Shown: piece after piece, positions 35,612 through 44,011 of the stretch
How positions within the stretch are numbered: position 1 is the stretch's first letter
Layout of the letters: the number at the start of each line of letters is the position of its first letter
Origin: Bacteroides uniformis
GTDB taxonomy: Bacteria > Bacteroidota > Bacteroidia > Bacteroidales > Bacteroidaceae
Reading direction: 5' to 3'
DNA: 64,000 nt
Assembly (NCBI RefSeq): GCF_025147485.1
Contig: NZ_CP102263.1
Span: 372,001-436,000, forward strand
Translations under genes and position numbers: made by a program
The notes under the pieces: model-generated
What the model was told of the DNA's origin: nothing
What the model saw: the letters and a program-made list of their open reading frames with translations, nothing else
Databases searched by the model: none

Positions 35612-36445
35612 TTAAGCCTCTTCTTCCTTCATGAAAGCAGCAGCCTTAGCGGCATTGATTGCTTCCTCGTCGGACTTGTCGAGTCTTGCTTTTGTAGCTT
35701 TCTTCTTACCTTTGTTGGCAGGAGCTTCACCGGCAGCTTCCATGTCTACCTTTTCGGCCTTACGTTCTTCCAGACCTTCCTGCATAGCAGCGCAGCAAGC
35801 ATCAAGAATAACTTCTACTGACTTAGTAGCGTCATCATTTGCCGGGATTACGAAATCGATATTCGTAGGATCGGAGTTTGTATCAACGATACCGAATACG
35901 GGAATCCCCAGACGATTAGCTTCACGAACTGCGATGTTTTCCTTCATTACGTCGATAACGAACAGAGCAGACGGCAGACGAGTCAGGTCAGCGATAGAGC
36001 CCAAAGTCTTGTCCAACTTTGCACGTTGACGTGAAATCTGAAGAATTTCTCTCTTGGAGAGGTTTGAATAGGTACCGTCGCTTGTCAACTTGTCGATGGT
36101 AGCCATCTTCTTGACAGCCTTACGGATAGTCGGGAAGTTAGTCAACATACCACCCGGCCAACGCTCGATTACATAAGGCATATTTACAGATGCAGCCTTA
36201 TCGGCAACCACCTGCTTAGCTTGTTTTTTAGTAGCAACAAACAGGACTTTCTTTCCTGATTTAGCGATTTGCTTCAAAGCTTCAGCAGCTTCGTCAATTT
36301 TAGCAACCGTCTTGTTGAGGTCAATGATGTGAATACCATTGCGCTCCATGAAGATGTAAGGAGCCATTGCAGGGTTCCACTTTCTTTTCAAGTGACCGAA
36401 GTGGCAACCGGCTTCTAATAATGTATCAAAATTTGTTCTAGACAT
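35612..36445 (-). CDS. rpsB: 30S ribosomal protein S2
   Basis: Small-subunit ribosomal protein. The 277-residue protein shows FDTLLEAGCHFGHLKRKWNP, IHIIDLNKT, ERWPGGMLTNFPTIRKAV and the late signature GIPVFGIVDTNSDPTNIDF. The C-terminal tail is extended and rich in Lys, Glu and Ala (KGKKKATKARLD), common in the phylum. It lies between rpsI and tsf. Confidence 0.98.
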   Translation of the reverse strand: MSRTNFDTLLEAGCHFGHLKRKWNPAMAPYIFMERNGIHIIDLNKTVAKIDEAAEALKQIAKSGKKVLFVATKKQAKQVVADKAASVNMPYVIERWPGGMLTNFPTIRKAVKKMATIDKLTSDGTYSNLSKREILQISRQRAKLDKTLGSIADLTRLPSALFVIDVMKENIAVREANRLGIPVFGIVDTNSDPTNIDFVIPANDDATKSVEVILDACCAAMQEGLEERKAEKVDMEAAGEAPANKGKKKATKARLDKSDEEAINAAKAAAFMKEEEA

Positions 36446-36553
36446 TTTCTTTTAAATTAATCGTTTACTTTCTTTTTTGTTTCTTCTAAACCAACCGCCG
36501 GGTAGTCTGAATCTGAAGAGTCCCGGTAGTTTAGATACTAAACGCTTTTTCAG

Positions 36554-36583
36554 TTGAGAGTTGAGAGGTGAAAGTCGAGAATT
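36554..36583. repeat. repeat block of the GAGAGTTGAGA type between rpsI and rpsB
   Basis: TTGAGAGTTGAGAGGTGAAA continues to GTCGAGAATT at 36583. It repeats, with changes, the left arm of the block at 35533-35603. A short inverse (CCAACTCTTAA) abuts the rpsI stop at 36611-36621. Confidence 0.6.
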
Positions 36584-36617
36584 AAGCAACTTGTCCGCCC
36601 CAACCGTTCTCCAACTC

Positions 36618-37004
36618 TTAACGTTTACTGAACTGGAATCTACGACGTGCTTTCGGTTGTCCCGGTTTCTTACGTTCAACAGAACGAGGATCACGAGTCA
36701 TGAAACCTTCAGAACGGAGAGCAGCCTTGTCCTCAGCATTGATTTTCACCAGTGCGCGGGCAATTGCCAAACGCAAAGCCTGAGACTGGCCGGTGAAACC
36801 GCCACCGCAGAGATTAACTTTGATGTCGTACTTTTCAGCAACACCCAGCTTATTCAACGGCTGTTTAACTACATACTGAAGAATGCTTGATGGAAAGTAC
36901 TCTGCGAGGTCTCTCTTATTAATAGTAATCTTTCCAGTACCTTCGCTTACGAAAATACGTGCAATTGCACTTTTACGTCTGCCTAATGCATTTACTACTT
37001 CCAT
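36618..37004 (-). CDS. rpsI: 30S ribosomal protein S9
   Basis: Small-subunit protein with the signature region NLCGGGFTGQSQALRLAIARAL and the basic C-terminal tail ending KARRRFQFSKR that reaches the P-site tRNA. 128 residues is normal length. It starts 6 bases after the rplM stop, the conserved rplM-rpsI pair. Confidence 0.98.
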   Translation of the reverse strand: MEVVNALGRRKSAIARIFVSEGTGKITINKRDLAEYFPSSILQYVVKQPLNKLGVAEKYDIKVNLCGGGFTGQSQALRLAIARALVKINAEDKAALRSEGFMTRDPRSVERKKPGQPKARRRFQFSKR

Positions 37005-37010
37005 TATCTC

Positions 37011-37472
37011 TTATTTAAGTACGTTAATATCAATCATTTTCGGGTTCTGAGCATCGTGTTTGTGCTCGCTGCCGGCATATACATACATATTGCCCAGCAA
37101 TTTTGCGCCCAACTTGTTCTTAGGCAACATACCCTTTACTACTTTTCTCAGTAACTTGTCATCACCGTTCGGTTTTGCCTGCAAACGGGCAGGAGTGATT
37201 TCTCTCTGGCCGCCAGGATAACCTGTATATGACAGATATACCTTGTCATTCCACTTGTTACCGGTTAATTTTACTTTGTCGGCGTTGATAATGATTACAT
37301 TATCGCCACAATCTACGTGAGGGGTAAAGTTAGGTTTATACTTTCCTCTCAACAGTTTCGCAACTTTTGCGCCCAGACGACCCAATACCTGGTCTGTAGC
37401 GTCAACAATGACCCATTCTTTAGTCACTGTAGCTTTGTTTGCAGAAATGGTCTTGTAACTTAAAGTATCCAC
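37011..37472 (-). CDS. rplM: 50S ribosomal protein L13
   Basis: Large-subunit assembly protein of 153 residues. WVIVDATDQVLGRLGAKVAKLLRGK, NADKVKLTGNKWNDK and KGMLPKNKLGAKLLGNMYVYAG are the family signatures. First gene of the ribosomal operon, preceded by a good promoter (37600-37629). Confidence 0.98.
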   Translation of the reverse strand: MDTLSYKTISANKATVTKEWVIVDATDQVLGRLGAKVAKLLRGKYKPNFTPHVDCGDNVIIINADKVKLTGNKWNDKVYLSYTGYPGGQREITPARLQAKPNGDDKLLRKVVKGMLPKNKLGAKLLGNMYVYAGSEHKHDAQNPKMIDINVLK

Positions 37473-37599
37473 TCTTAATTGTTTTTTAAAATGTTACTAC
37501 TAAAATGTTTTTCTTCACCGCAAGCCAGTCATCCCGGACAATGGAAGATTAACTCGCTATGAATTAAATGCTTATCCTTTTGAGATAATAATCGGCTTG

Positions 37600-37629
37600 C
37601 AAAGGTACGGTTTTTCTTAGAACTGGCAA
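37600..37629 (-). promoter_or_regulatory. promoter of the rplM-rpsI-rpsB-tsf operon
   Basis: On the minus strand TTG (37627-37629), 19 bases, then TACCTTTG (37600-37607). Transcription would begin near 37593, giving a leader of about 120 bases. Confidence 0.75.
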
Positions 37630-37658
37630 AAGTTTTCCACTTTTTTTTAGAGAGCCAC

Positions 37659-37810
37659 TTGGCTGATATACAACAGACAAAGTTATCCTGCGGAGAAACG
37701 AAAGAATCTCCGCTAGAACAACTCTTTATGATGCGGCCTTCATCGGCCAATGCCATCATAGAAGACCTTCAAAGCTGCATTGAGAAAGAAACGGGAAAGA
37801 GAAAGAAATA
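37659..37810 (+). other. possible gene remnant in the gap upstream of rplM
   Basis: The 338-base gap 37473-37810 holds the rplM promoter and leader and then this stretch. From a TTG at 37659 the plus strand stays open with codons resembling real genes (SPLEQLFMMRPSSANAIIED, then [14 protein letters not shown]), but there is no promoter or good ribosome site, and the frame runs on into the opposite-strand gene at 37811. It is either a remnant or chance. Confidence 0.2.
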
Positions 37811-38368
<558 letters not shown>

Positions 38369-38386
38369 TTATAACATTTTTGGGTA

Positions 38387-38422
38387 TAAAAAAACCGCAC
38401 AAACAACAGAATGTTTGTGCGG
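38387..38422 (-). terminator. asnS terminator
   Basis: CCGCACAAACA (38395-38405) and TGTTTGTGCGG (38412-38422) are perfect 11-base arms with a 6-base loop. On the minus strand the hairpin is followed by T8. It lies 31 bases after the asnS stop. Confidence 0.9.
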
Positions 38423-38453
38423 ATGATTTTATCCAGTTTGTATATTCCGAAAC

Positions 38454-39857
38454 TTAGAACTCGGCGTTGCGCGGCGTACGCGGAAACGGTATGACATCAC
38501 GGATATTCGTCATGCCCGTAACGAACAGCAGCAAGCGCTCAAAGCCCAAACCGAACCCGGAGTGGGGACATGTACCGAACTTACGGGTATCGAGATACCA
38601 CCACATATCCTTCATCGGGATGTGAAGTTCGTCAATGCGCGTCATCAGCTTGTTGTAATCCGATTCACGTTCGGAACCGCCAATGATTTCTCCAATCTTC
38701 GGGAAGAGTACATCCATGGCACGCACGGTCTTGCCGTCTTCGTTCTGCTTCATATAGAACGCTTTGATTTCCTTCGGATAGTCAGTCAGGATAACCGGAC
38801 GCTTGAAGTGGTCTTCCACCAGATAGCGCTCATGTTCGGAAGCCAAGTCAACTCCCCAGTACACCGGGAATTCAAACTTATGCCCTTTGGCAACAGCCTC
38901 TTCCAATATCTTGATACCTTCCGTATAAGGCAGGCGCACGAAGCTTTCTTTCAAGACACCTTGCAGACGTTCAATCAAGCCCTTATCAAACATGTCATTG
39001 AGGAACTTCACATCGTCGGCACAGTTGTCCAAAGCCCACTGTACACAATATTTGATGAAATCTTCCGCCAGGTCCATATTGTCCGTAATATCATTGAACG
39101 CCACTTCCGGCTCAATCATCCAGAACTCTGCCAAGTGGCGGGGAGTATTGGAATTCTCGGCACGGAACGTAGGACCGAATGTATAGATGGCTCCCAATGC
39201 AGTAGCGGCAAGTTCGCCTTCCAACTGTCCGGAAACAGTCAGGCTGGCCTGCTTTCCGAAAAAGTCATCATCGTAAATAATGGAACCGTTCTCATCTTTC
39301 TTTAAGTCGTAAAGGTTCTTCGTAGTCACCTGGAACATCTGGCCTGCGCCTTCACAGTCGGAAGCCGTGATAATCGGAGTATGAAAATAGAAGAATCCTC
39401 TGTCATGGAAGAACTTGTGAATGGCAATCGCCATATTATGACGAATACGGAACACAGCCCCGAACGTATTGGTACGGGGACGCAGATGGGCTATCTCACG
39501 GAGGAACTCCATGGAATGACCTTTCTTCTGCAACGGATACGTGTTATCGCAAGTTCCCAGCACTTCGATTTCGCGGGCCTGCACTTCGGCCTTCTGACCG
39601 GAACCGACAGATTCCGTCAGCACACCGTTTACGCTCAAACAAGCACCGGTAGTAATCTCTTTCAGCATCTCCTCATCGAAGTTACCCAAGTCTACTACAA
39701 TCTGCACATTATTTATTGTAGAACCGTCATTCAGCGCGATAAAGTTTACTTGCTTACTACCTCTGCGGGTACGAACCCAGCCCTTCACGTTGACCATAGC
39801 GCCAAAATCTTCACGCTTCAGCAGGTCAACAATCTTTGTTCTACTAATCTTTTCCAT
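38454..39857 (-). CDS. asnS: asparaginyl-tRNA synthetase
   Basis: Class II aminoacyl-tRNA synthetase charging tRNA-Asn. The 467-residue protein has an N-terminal OB-fold anticodon-binding domain ([23 protein letters not shown]), then the catalytic domain with motif 2-like [26 protein letters not shown] and motif 3 [15 protein letters not shown]. The end [13 protein letters not shown] is typical of AsnRS. It follows the pseudouridine synthase gene by 29 bases and is likely cotranscribed with it. Confidence 0.97.
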   Translation of the reverse strand: MEKISRTKIVDLLKREDFGAMVNVKGWVRTRRGSKQVNFIALNDGSTINNVQIVVDLGNFDEEMLKEITTGACLSVNGVLTESVGSGQKAEVQAREIEVLGTCDNTYPLQKKGHSMEFLREIAHLRPRTNTFGAVFRIRHNMAIAIHKFFHDRGFFYFHTPIITASDCEGAGQMFQVTTKNLYDLKKDENGSIIYDDDFFGKQASLTVSGQLEGELAATALGAIYTFGPTFRAENSNTPRHLAEFWMIEPEVAFNDITDNMDLAEDFIKYCVQWALDNCADDVKFLNDMFDKGLIERLQGVLKESFVRLPYTEGIKILEEAVAKGHKFEFPVYWGVDLASEHERYLVEDHFKRPVILTDYPKEIKAFYMKQNEDGKTVRAMDVLFPKIGEIIGGSERESDYNKLMTRIDELHIPMKDMWWYLDTRKFGTCPHSGFGLGFERLLLFVTGMTNIRDVIPFPRTPRNAEF

Positions 39858-39886
39858 AAAACAGTTATTATACCTTATTATATATA

Positions 39887-41371
39887 TTACTCAAAAGAAC
39901 CCATGCGCAGGAAGTTCACCTCTTGTTCCGTGAGGTAACGCCATTCGCCGCGGCGCAGGCCTTTCTTGGTTAAACCGGCAAAATACACACGGTCCAGTTT
40001 CATCACCTTGTATCCCAGCGATTCGAAGATACGACGCACGATACGGTTCTTGCCGGAGTGGATTTCAATACCGACATCATCTTTCTTGAAGTCATCCGTA
40101 TAGCTGATGGCATCTGCATGGATTTCCCCATCATCCAGTTGAATGCCGGCTGCAATCTGCTCCATATCGGCTTTTGTCAGGTTCTTGTCCAAATGCACAT
40201 GATATATCTTCTTCTTCAGATACTTGGGATGCGTCAGCTTGGAAGCCAGGTCACCATCGTTTGTCAGCAGCAATACACCTGTAGTATTGCGGTCCAGACG
40301 ACCTACCGGATAAATACGTTCGTCGCATGCGCCCTTCACCAAATCCATCACCGTGCGACGTGCCTGGGGATCATCCGAAGTAGTCACTGTATCTTTCGGC
40401 TTGTTCAGCAGGACGTAAATCTTACGTTCGATGCTGACCGTCTGGTCGTGGAACTTCACTTCATCGCCACGCTTAATCTTGGTTCCCAATTCCGTTACCA
40501 CCTCTCCGTTTACAGAAACGACTCCAGCAGTGATGAATTCATCAGCCTCGCGACGGGAGCAAACACCGGCATTGGCCAGGAATTTGTTCAGGCGGATAGG
40601 CTCGTTCGGGTCCACAAACTGCTCCTTATATTCTATCTGTTTCTTCTTGCTGTACTTAGCATTGGGGTCATAATCGGCCGAACGACGGACTGGACGGCTA
40701 TAGCTGTCTCTGTTGCCGTATCCGCCAGGTCTTCCACCACCCGAATTGAAGCGTGGACGATAAGGACGGTCACCACCCTCATTATTGTAGCGAGGACGCT
40801 GCGGACGGTCGCCATCTTCGCTGTTGTAGCGCGGACGATAGGGACGGTCCGTATTATAAGAACGGTCGCTGTTGTAGGAGCGGTCGCCGTTATAAGGACG
40901 TTGCGGACGGTCACCACCCTCATTGCCATAACGCGGGCGCTGCGGACGGTCACTATTATAAGGGCGTTGCGGACGGTCGCCACCTTCGCTGTTATAGCGC
41001 GGACGGTAAGGACGGTCACCCGAATTGTTTCCATAAGGGCGTTGCGGACGGTCGCCGCCTTCGCTGTTATAGCGCGGACGATAGGGACGGTCGCCATTAT
41101 CGTTATTGTAACGAGGACGCTGCGGACGGTCACCATTGTCCGCACCAGGATTAAAGCGCGGGCGATAAGGGCGGTCACTGTTATAAGGACGCTGCGGGCG
41201 GTCCCCGTTTTCACTGTTAAATCTGGGGCGATAAGGACGGTCGCCATTATCACGGTTGTAAGACGGACGGCTGTAGCCACCTTCCTTGTTAAATTGGTTA
41301 CCATCGCGGCCGGCACCTGAGTTCTCCTCTGCGGAAGAAGCATCACGCCAAGTTTCGTTTTCTGTACTCAT
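39887..41371 (-). CDS. rRNA pseudouridine synthase (RsuA/RluB family) with a long low-complexity N-terminal repeat region
   Basis: Converts a uridine in rRNA to pseudouridine. The C-terminal part (about 250-494) has an S4 RNA-binding domain ([21 protein letters not shown]) and the catalytic domain with [21 protein letters not shown], whose Asp is the conserved catalytic residue, plus [15 protein letters not shown]. Residues about 30-225 are a repeat of units like [20 protein letters not shown], rich in Arg, Asp, Pro, Tyr and Asn, at 40740-41300. This gives long accidental open frames on other strands. Such tails are common in Bacteroidetes RNA-binding proteins and are probably disordered. Length of the tail is likely to vary between strains. 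Confidence 0.93.
   Translation of the reverse strand: MSTENETWRDASSAEENSGAGRDGNQFNKEGGYSRPSYNRDNGDRPYRPRFNSENGDRPQRPYNSDRPYRPRFNPGADNGDRPQRPRYNNDNGDRPYRPRYNSEGGDRPQRPYGNNSGDRPYRPRYNSEGGDRPQRPYNSDRPQRPRYGNEGGDRPQRPYNGDRSYNSDRSYNTDRPYRPRYNSEDGDRPQRPRYNNEGGDRPYRPRFNSGGGRPGGYGNRDSYSRPVRRSADYDPNAKYSKKKQIEYKEQFVDPNEPIRLNKFLANAGVCSRREADEFITAGVVSVNGEVVTELGTKIKRGDEVKFHDQTVSIERKIYVLLNKPKDTVTTSDDPQARRTVMDLVKGACDERIYPVGRLDRNTTGVLLLTNDGDLASKLTHPKYLKKKIYHVHLDKNLTKADMEQIAAGIQLDDGEIHADAISYTDDFKKDDVGIEIHSGKNRIVRRIFESLGYKVMKLDRVYFAGLTKKGLRRGEWRYLTEQEVNFLRMGSFE
40740..41300 (-). repeat. coding tandem repeat in the pseudouridine synthase gene
   Basis: About a dozen imperfect copies of a 30-60 base unit encoding [20 protein letters not shown] sequence. 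On the plus strand the unit reads GGACGCTGCGGACGGTC and variants. Seen directly. Confidence 0.85.
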
Positions 41372-41507
41372 TGTTTTTTATTCGAATAAAATTAAACCTT
41401 GGCCTCACGGCCATTCATTGTCTCTATTATACCTTGAATTTTATATGTTTCTATAACAATTGCCGGAGTAAAAAGTTGAAATTCCTCCGGTACACTTCTG
41501 TGGTTGC

Positions 41508-42854
41508 TTAAATTCCCGTATAAGTATGGGGGGTAATCACCCGCAATTCTTTCTTTATCTCTTCACTTACATTCAGTCCCTCTATAAATTCCTTGATAGA
41601 CGCTTCCGTAATGGCCTGATTGGTACGGGTCAACGCTTTCAACGCTTCATAGGGATGCGGATAGGCCTCGCGGCGCAGAATGGTCTGGATAGCCTCGGCC
41701 ACCACGCTCCAGCAATTGTCCAGGTCACGGTAGATGGCCGGTTCGTTCAACAGCAACTTACGCAAACCCTTCAAAGAACTTTGTATGGCAATAATGATAT
41801 GCCCGAACGGCATACCCACATTGCGGAGCACGGTAGAGTCCGTCAAGTCACGCTGCAAACGGGAAACCGGCAGTTTTACCGCCAAGTGCTCAAGAATAGC
41901 ATTCGCCATGCCCAGGTTTCCTTCCGCATTTTCAAAGTCAATCGGGTTCACCTTGTGCGGCATCGCGCTGGAGCCCACCTCACCGGCTTTAATCTTCTGC
42001 TTGAAGTATTCCATAGAGATATATTGCCAGAAGTCACGGTTCATATCAATCATCACCGTATTGATGCGCTTCATGGCATCAAAGATGGCAGACAGATTAT
42101 CGTAATTGGATATCTGGGTAGTATACTCCTCGCGTTCCAAGCCAAGCTTTTCGGAAACGAACTTATTGCCGAATGCCTTCCAGTCATATTCCGGATAAGC
42201 CACATGATGGGCATTGTAATTACCCGTAGCGCCACCGAACTTTGCTGTCACCGGACAAGCCTTCAGCGTTGCCAACTGGCGTTCCAGACGGTAGACAAAC
42301 ACCATTACCTCCTTGCCCAAACGGGTAGGCGAAGCCGGTTGTCCGTGTGTCTTGGCAAGCATGGGGATAGCGGCCCACTCTTCCGCATAAGCACGGAGCT
42401 GCGCTATCAGTTCCTCTATTTGAGGATAGTACACCTGCTCCAACGCCTCCTTTACAGACAAAGGAACAGACGTATTGTTGATATCTTGTGAAGTCAGGCC
42501 AAAATGGATGAACTCCTTATAGTCGTCCATACCACCCAACTTGTCAAACTCTTCTTTTAAGAAATACTCCACAGCCTTCACATCATGGTTCGTCACGCTC
42601 TCAATGTCCTTAATGCGTTGCGCGTCGGCTTCGGAGAAGTTACGGTAAATGTTTCTCAAGGTTTCGAAAACGCCCTTATCCACCCCTTTCAGTTGCGGCA
42701 AAGGCAGCTCACACAGCGTGATAAAGTATTCTATTTCAACTTGTACACGGTATTTAATCAGTGCAAATTCTGAAAAATAGGCAGCCAAAACATCCGTTTT
42801 GCCTCTGTATCGACCGTCAATCGGAGAGATTGCGGTAAGTAAATCAAGTTTCAT
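41508..42854 (-). CDS. purB: adenylosuccinate lyase
   Basis: Acts twice in purine synthesis, releasing fumarate from SAICAR and from adenylosuccinate. The 448-residue protein has the fumarase/aspartase superfamily signature GSSAMPHKVNPIDFENAEGN, the catalytic-His region KTHGQPASPTRLGKE, and HFGLTSQDINNTS. Length is normal for the E. coli-like class. A minus-strand promoter lies at 42887-42915. Confidence 0.97.
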   Translation of the reverse strand: MKLDLLTAISPIDGRYRGKTDVLAAYFSEFALIKYRVQVEIEYFITLCELPLPQLKGVDKGVFETLRNIYRNFSEADAQRIKDIESVTNHDVKAVEYFLKEEFDKLGGMDDYKEFIHFGLTSQDINNTSVPLSVKEALEQVYYPQIEELIAQLRAYAEEWAAIPMLAKTHGQPASPTRLGKEVMVFVYRLERQLATLKACPVTAKFGGATGNYNAHHVAYPEYDWKAFGNKFVSEKLGLEREEYTTQISNYDNLSAIFDAMKRINTVMIDMNRDFWQYISMEYFKQKIKAGEVGSSAMPHKVNPIDFENAEGNLGMANAILEHLAVKLPVSRLQRDLTDSTVLRNVGMPFGHIIIAIQSSLKGLRKLLLNEPAIYRDLDNCWSVVAEAIQTILRREAYPHPYEALKALTRTNQAITEASIKEFIEGLNVSEEIKKELRVITPHTYTGI

Positions 42855-42886
42855 ACGTCGTATTTATGATGATAATTATCGGACTG

Positions 42887-42915
42887 CAAAATTACTGCTT
42901 TTTTCTGAGTAACAA
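42887..42915 (-). promoter_or_regulatory. promoter of purB
   Basis: Minus strand TTG (42913-42915), 18 bases, TAATTTTG (42887-42894). Confidence 0.6.
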
Positions 42916-43011
42916 GACATAAAGGATAAAGATTTTAAGAAAAGGAAGTTAACGGATAAAAAAATGGCCTTACAATCACTTGCAAGACCACCTTCGAATG
43001 AAAATTTCCAG

Positions 43012-43086
43012 TGGGCGTTGACGGATTCGAACCGCCGACCCTCTGCTTGTAAGGCAGATGCTCTGAACCAGCTGAGCTAAACGCCC
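43012..43086 (-). tRNA. tRNA-Val (anticodon TAC), second copy
   Basis: On the minus strand GGGCGTTTAGCTCAGC begins a 75-base cloverleaf (including the discriminator A) with the anticodon loop CTTACAA, so the anticodon is TAC (Val), a T arm GGCGGTTCGAATCCGTC and acceptor end AACGCCC. No CCA is encoded. It is identical to the copy 31 bases upstream in transcription (43118-43192). Confidence 0.96.
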
Positions 43087-43117
43087 TTTTGATGAACGAA
43101 AGTGCTTGGATTTTGTG

Positions 43118-43192
43118 TGGGCGTTGACGGATTCGAACCGCCGACCCTCTGCTTGTAAGGCAGATGCTCTGAACCAGCTGAGCTAAACGCCC
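43118..43192 (-). tRNA. tRNA-Val (anticodon TAC), first copy
   Basis: Same 75-base sequence as the neighbouring copy, with acceptor GGGCGTT/AACGCCC, anticodon TAC and no encoded CCA. It is preceded by a strong promoter at 43218-43247, so the two tRNAs should be one transcript. Confidence 0.96.
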
Positions 43193-43217
43193 GTACACTT
43201 CCGTTTCAAAAGCGATG

Positions 43218-43247
43218 CAAAGGTACAGCTTATTTTGACATTACCAA
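43218..43247 (-). promoter_or_regulatory. promoter of the tRNA-Val pair
   Basis: Minus strand TTG (43245-43247), 19 bases, TACCTTTG (43218-43225). Transcription would begin near 43212, about 20 bases before the first tRNA. Confidence 0.75.
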
Positions 43248-43322
43248 AACTTTTGCATAATATTTTTCGATATTTTTTTAGTCATTTAGCGACACGCTCT
43301 GTTTCTCAAGCATTTAGTACGT

Positions 43323-43883
43323 TCACTTTTTTGCCTCATTTTTCCGGATGACCTTTGCCGGATTACCAACGGCTATGCTATCGGATGGAATATCTTTCGT
43401 CACCACACTACCCGCACCGATGATACAACGGTCGCCGACGGTGACGCCTGGACACAGAATGGCACCGCCGCCAATCCAGCAATCCTCTCCTATCGTCACC
43501 GGATAGGCATATTCCTTTTCCGTACGACGCTCGATATAATCCATCGGATGATGGGGAGTGTATATCTGTACGCATGGACCGACCAACGTATGGGCACCAA
43601 TCGTGATATATCCCCCGTCCAGGAAAGTGCAATTGGCATTGACAAAGACATGCTCACCCAGCCGGATCCCATCCCCGTGGTCGCAATGGAAGGGCGGGCA
43701 GATGATGGAAGTAGCGGGAATACCTGGCACCAGTTCCTCCAGCAAACTCCGGTAATCCTCATCGTAAGTACTCATCACACGCATTTTTGCCAGCAAGCGC
43801 TTGGCATGCTCGAACTTCACCTGTATCTCCGGAACGGACATATCCGCCAACTGGGAGCTACGCATTTTTTCCACTTCATTCAT
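43323..43883 (-). CDS. maltose/galactoside O-acetyltransferase-family hexapeptide protein
   Basis: Transfers acetyl from acetyl-CoA to a sugar hydroxyl. The 186-residue protein has the N-terminal helical Mac domain (KFEHAKRLLAKMRVMSTYDE), then a left-handed beta-helix of hexapeptide repeats (FVNANCTFLDGGYITIGAHT, IGEDCWIGGGAILCPGVTVG, RCIIGAGSVVTKDIPSDSIA) and ends VGNPAKVIRK. The catalytic His lies in YTPHHPMD. Length fits LacA/Maa/NodL. A promoter (43925-43955) overlaps the terminator of carB just upstream. Confidence 0.93.
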   Translation of the reverse strand: MNEVEKMRSSQLADMSVPEIQVKFEHAKRLLAKMRVMSTYDEDYRSLLEELVPGIPATSIICPPFHCDHGDGIRLGEHVFVNANCTFLDGGYITIGAHTLVGPCVQIYTPHHPMDYIERRTEKEYAYPVTIGEDCWIGGGAILCPGVTVGDRCIIGAGSVVTKDIPSDSIAVGNPAKVIRKNEAKK

Positions 43884-43924
43884 ATTATTTCTTCTTTTGA
43901 TTCATACAGAGACTCAGCCCCGAA

Positions 43925-43955
43925 CAAAAATACGGAAATAAACGCAGTATACCAA
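43925..43955 (-). promoter_or_regulatory. promoter of the acetyltransferase gene
   Basis: Minus strand TTG (43953-43955), 20 bases, TATTTTTG (43925-43932). The -33 element sits in the T-run of the carB terminator. Confidence 0.65.
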
Positions 43956-43985
43956 AAGAGCGGAAAACCTTTCGGCTTTCCGCTC
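43954..43985 (-). terminator. carB terminator
   Basis: GAGCGGAAA (43958-43966) and TTTCCGCTC (43977-43985) are perfect 9-base arms with a 10-base loop. On the minus strand T4 follows. It lies 26 bases beyond the carB stop. Confidence 0.85.
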
Positions 43986-44011
43986 CTGCAATCGTTTATA
44001 GAGCAAACAAT

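Noticed and set aside
40058-41320. 420-residue open frame on the plus strand, plus others at 40753-41154
   Set aside because: It mirrors the repeat region of the pseudouridine synthase; its translation is a low-complexity TVRTVAIIR-like repeat.
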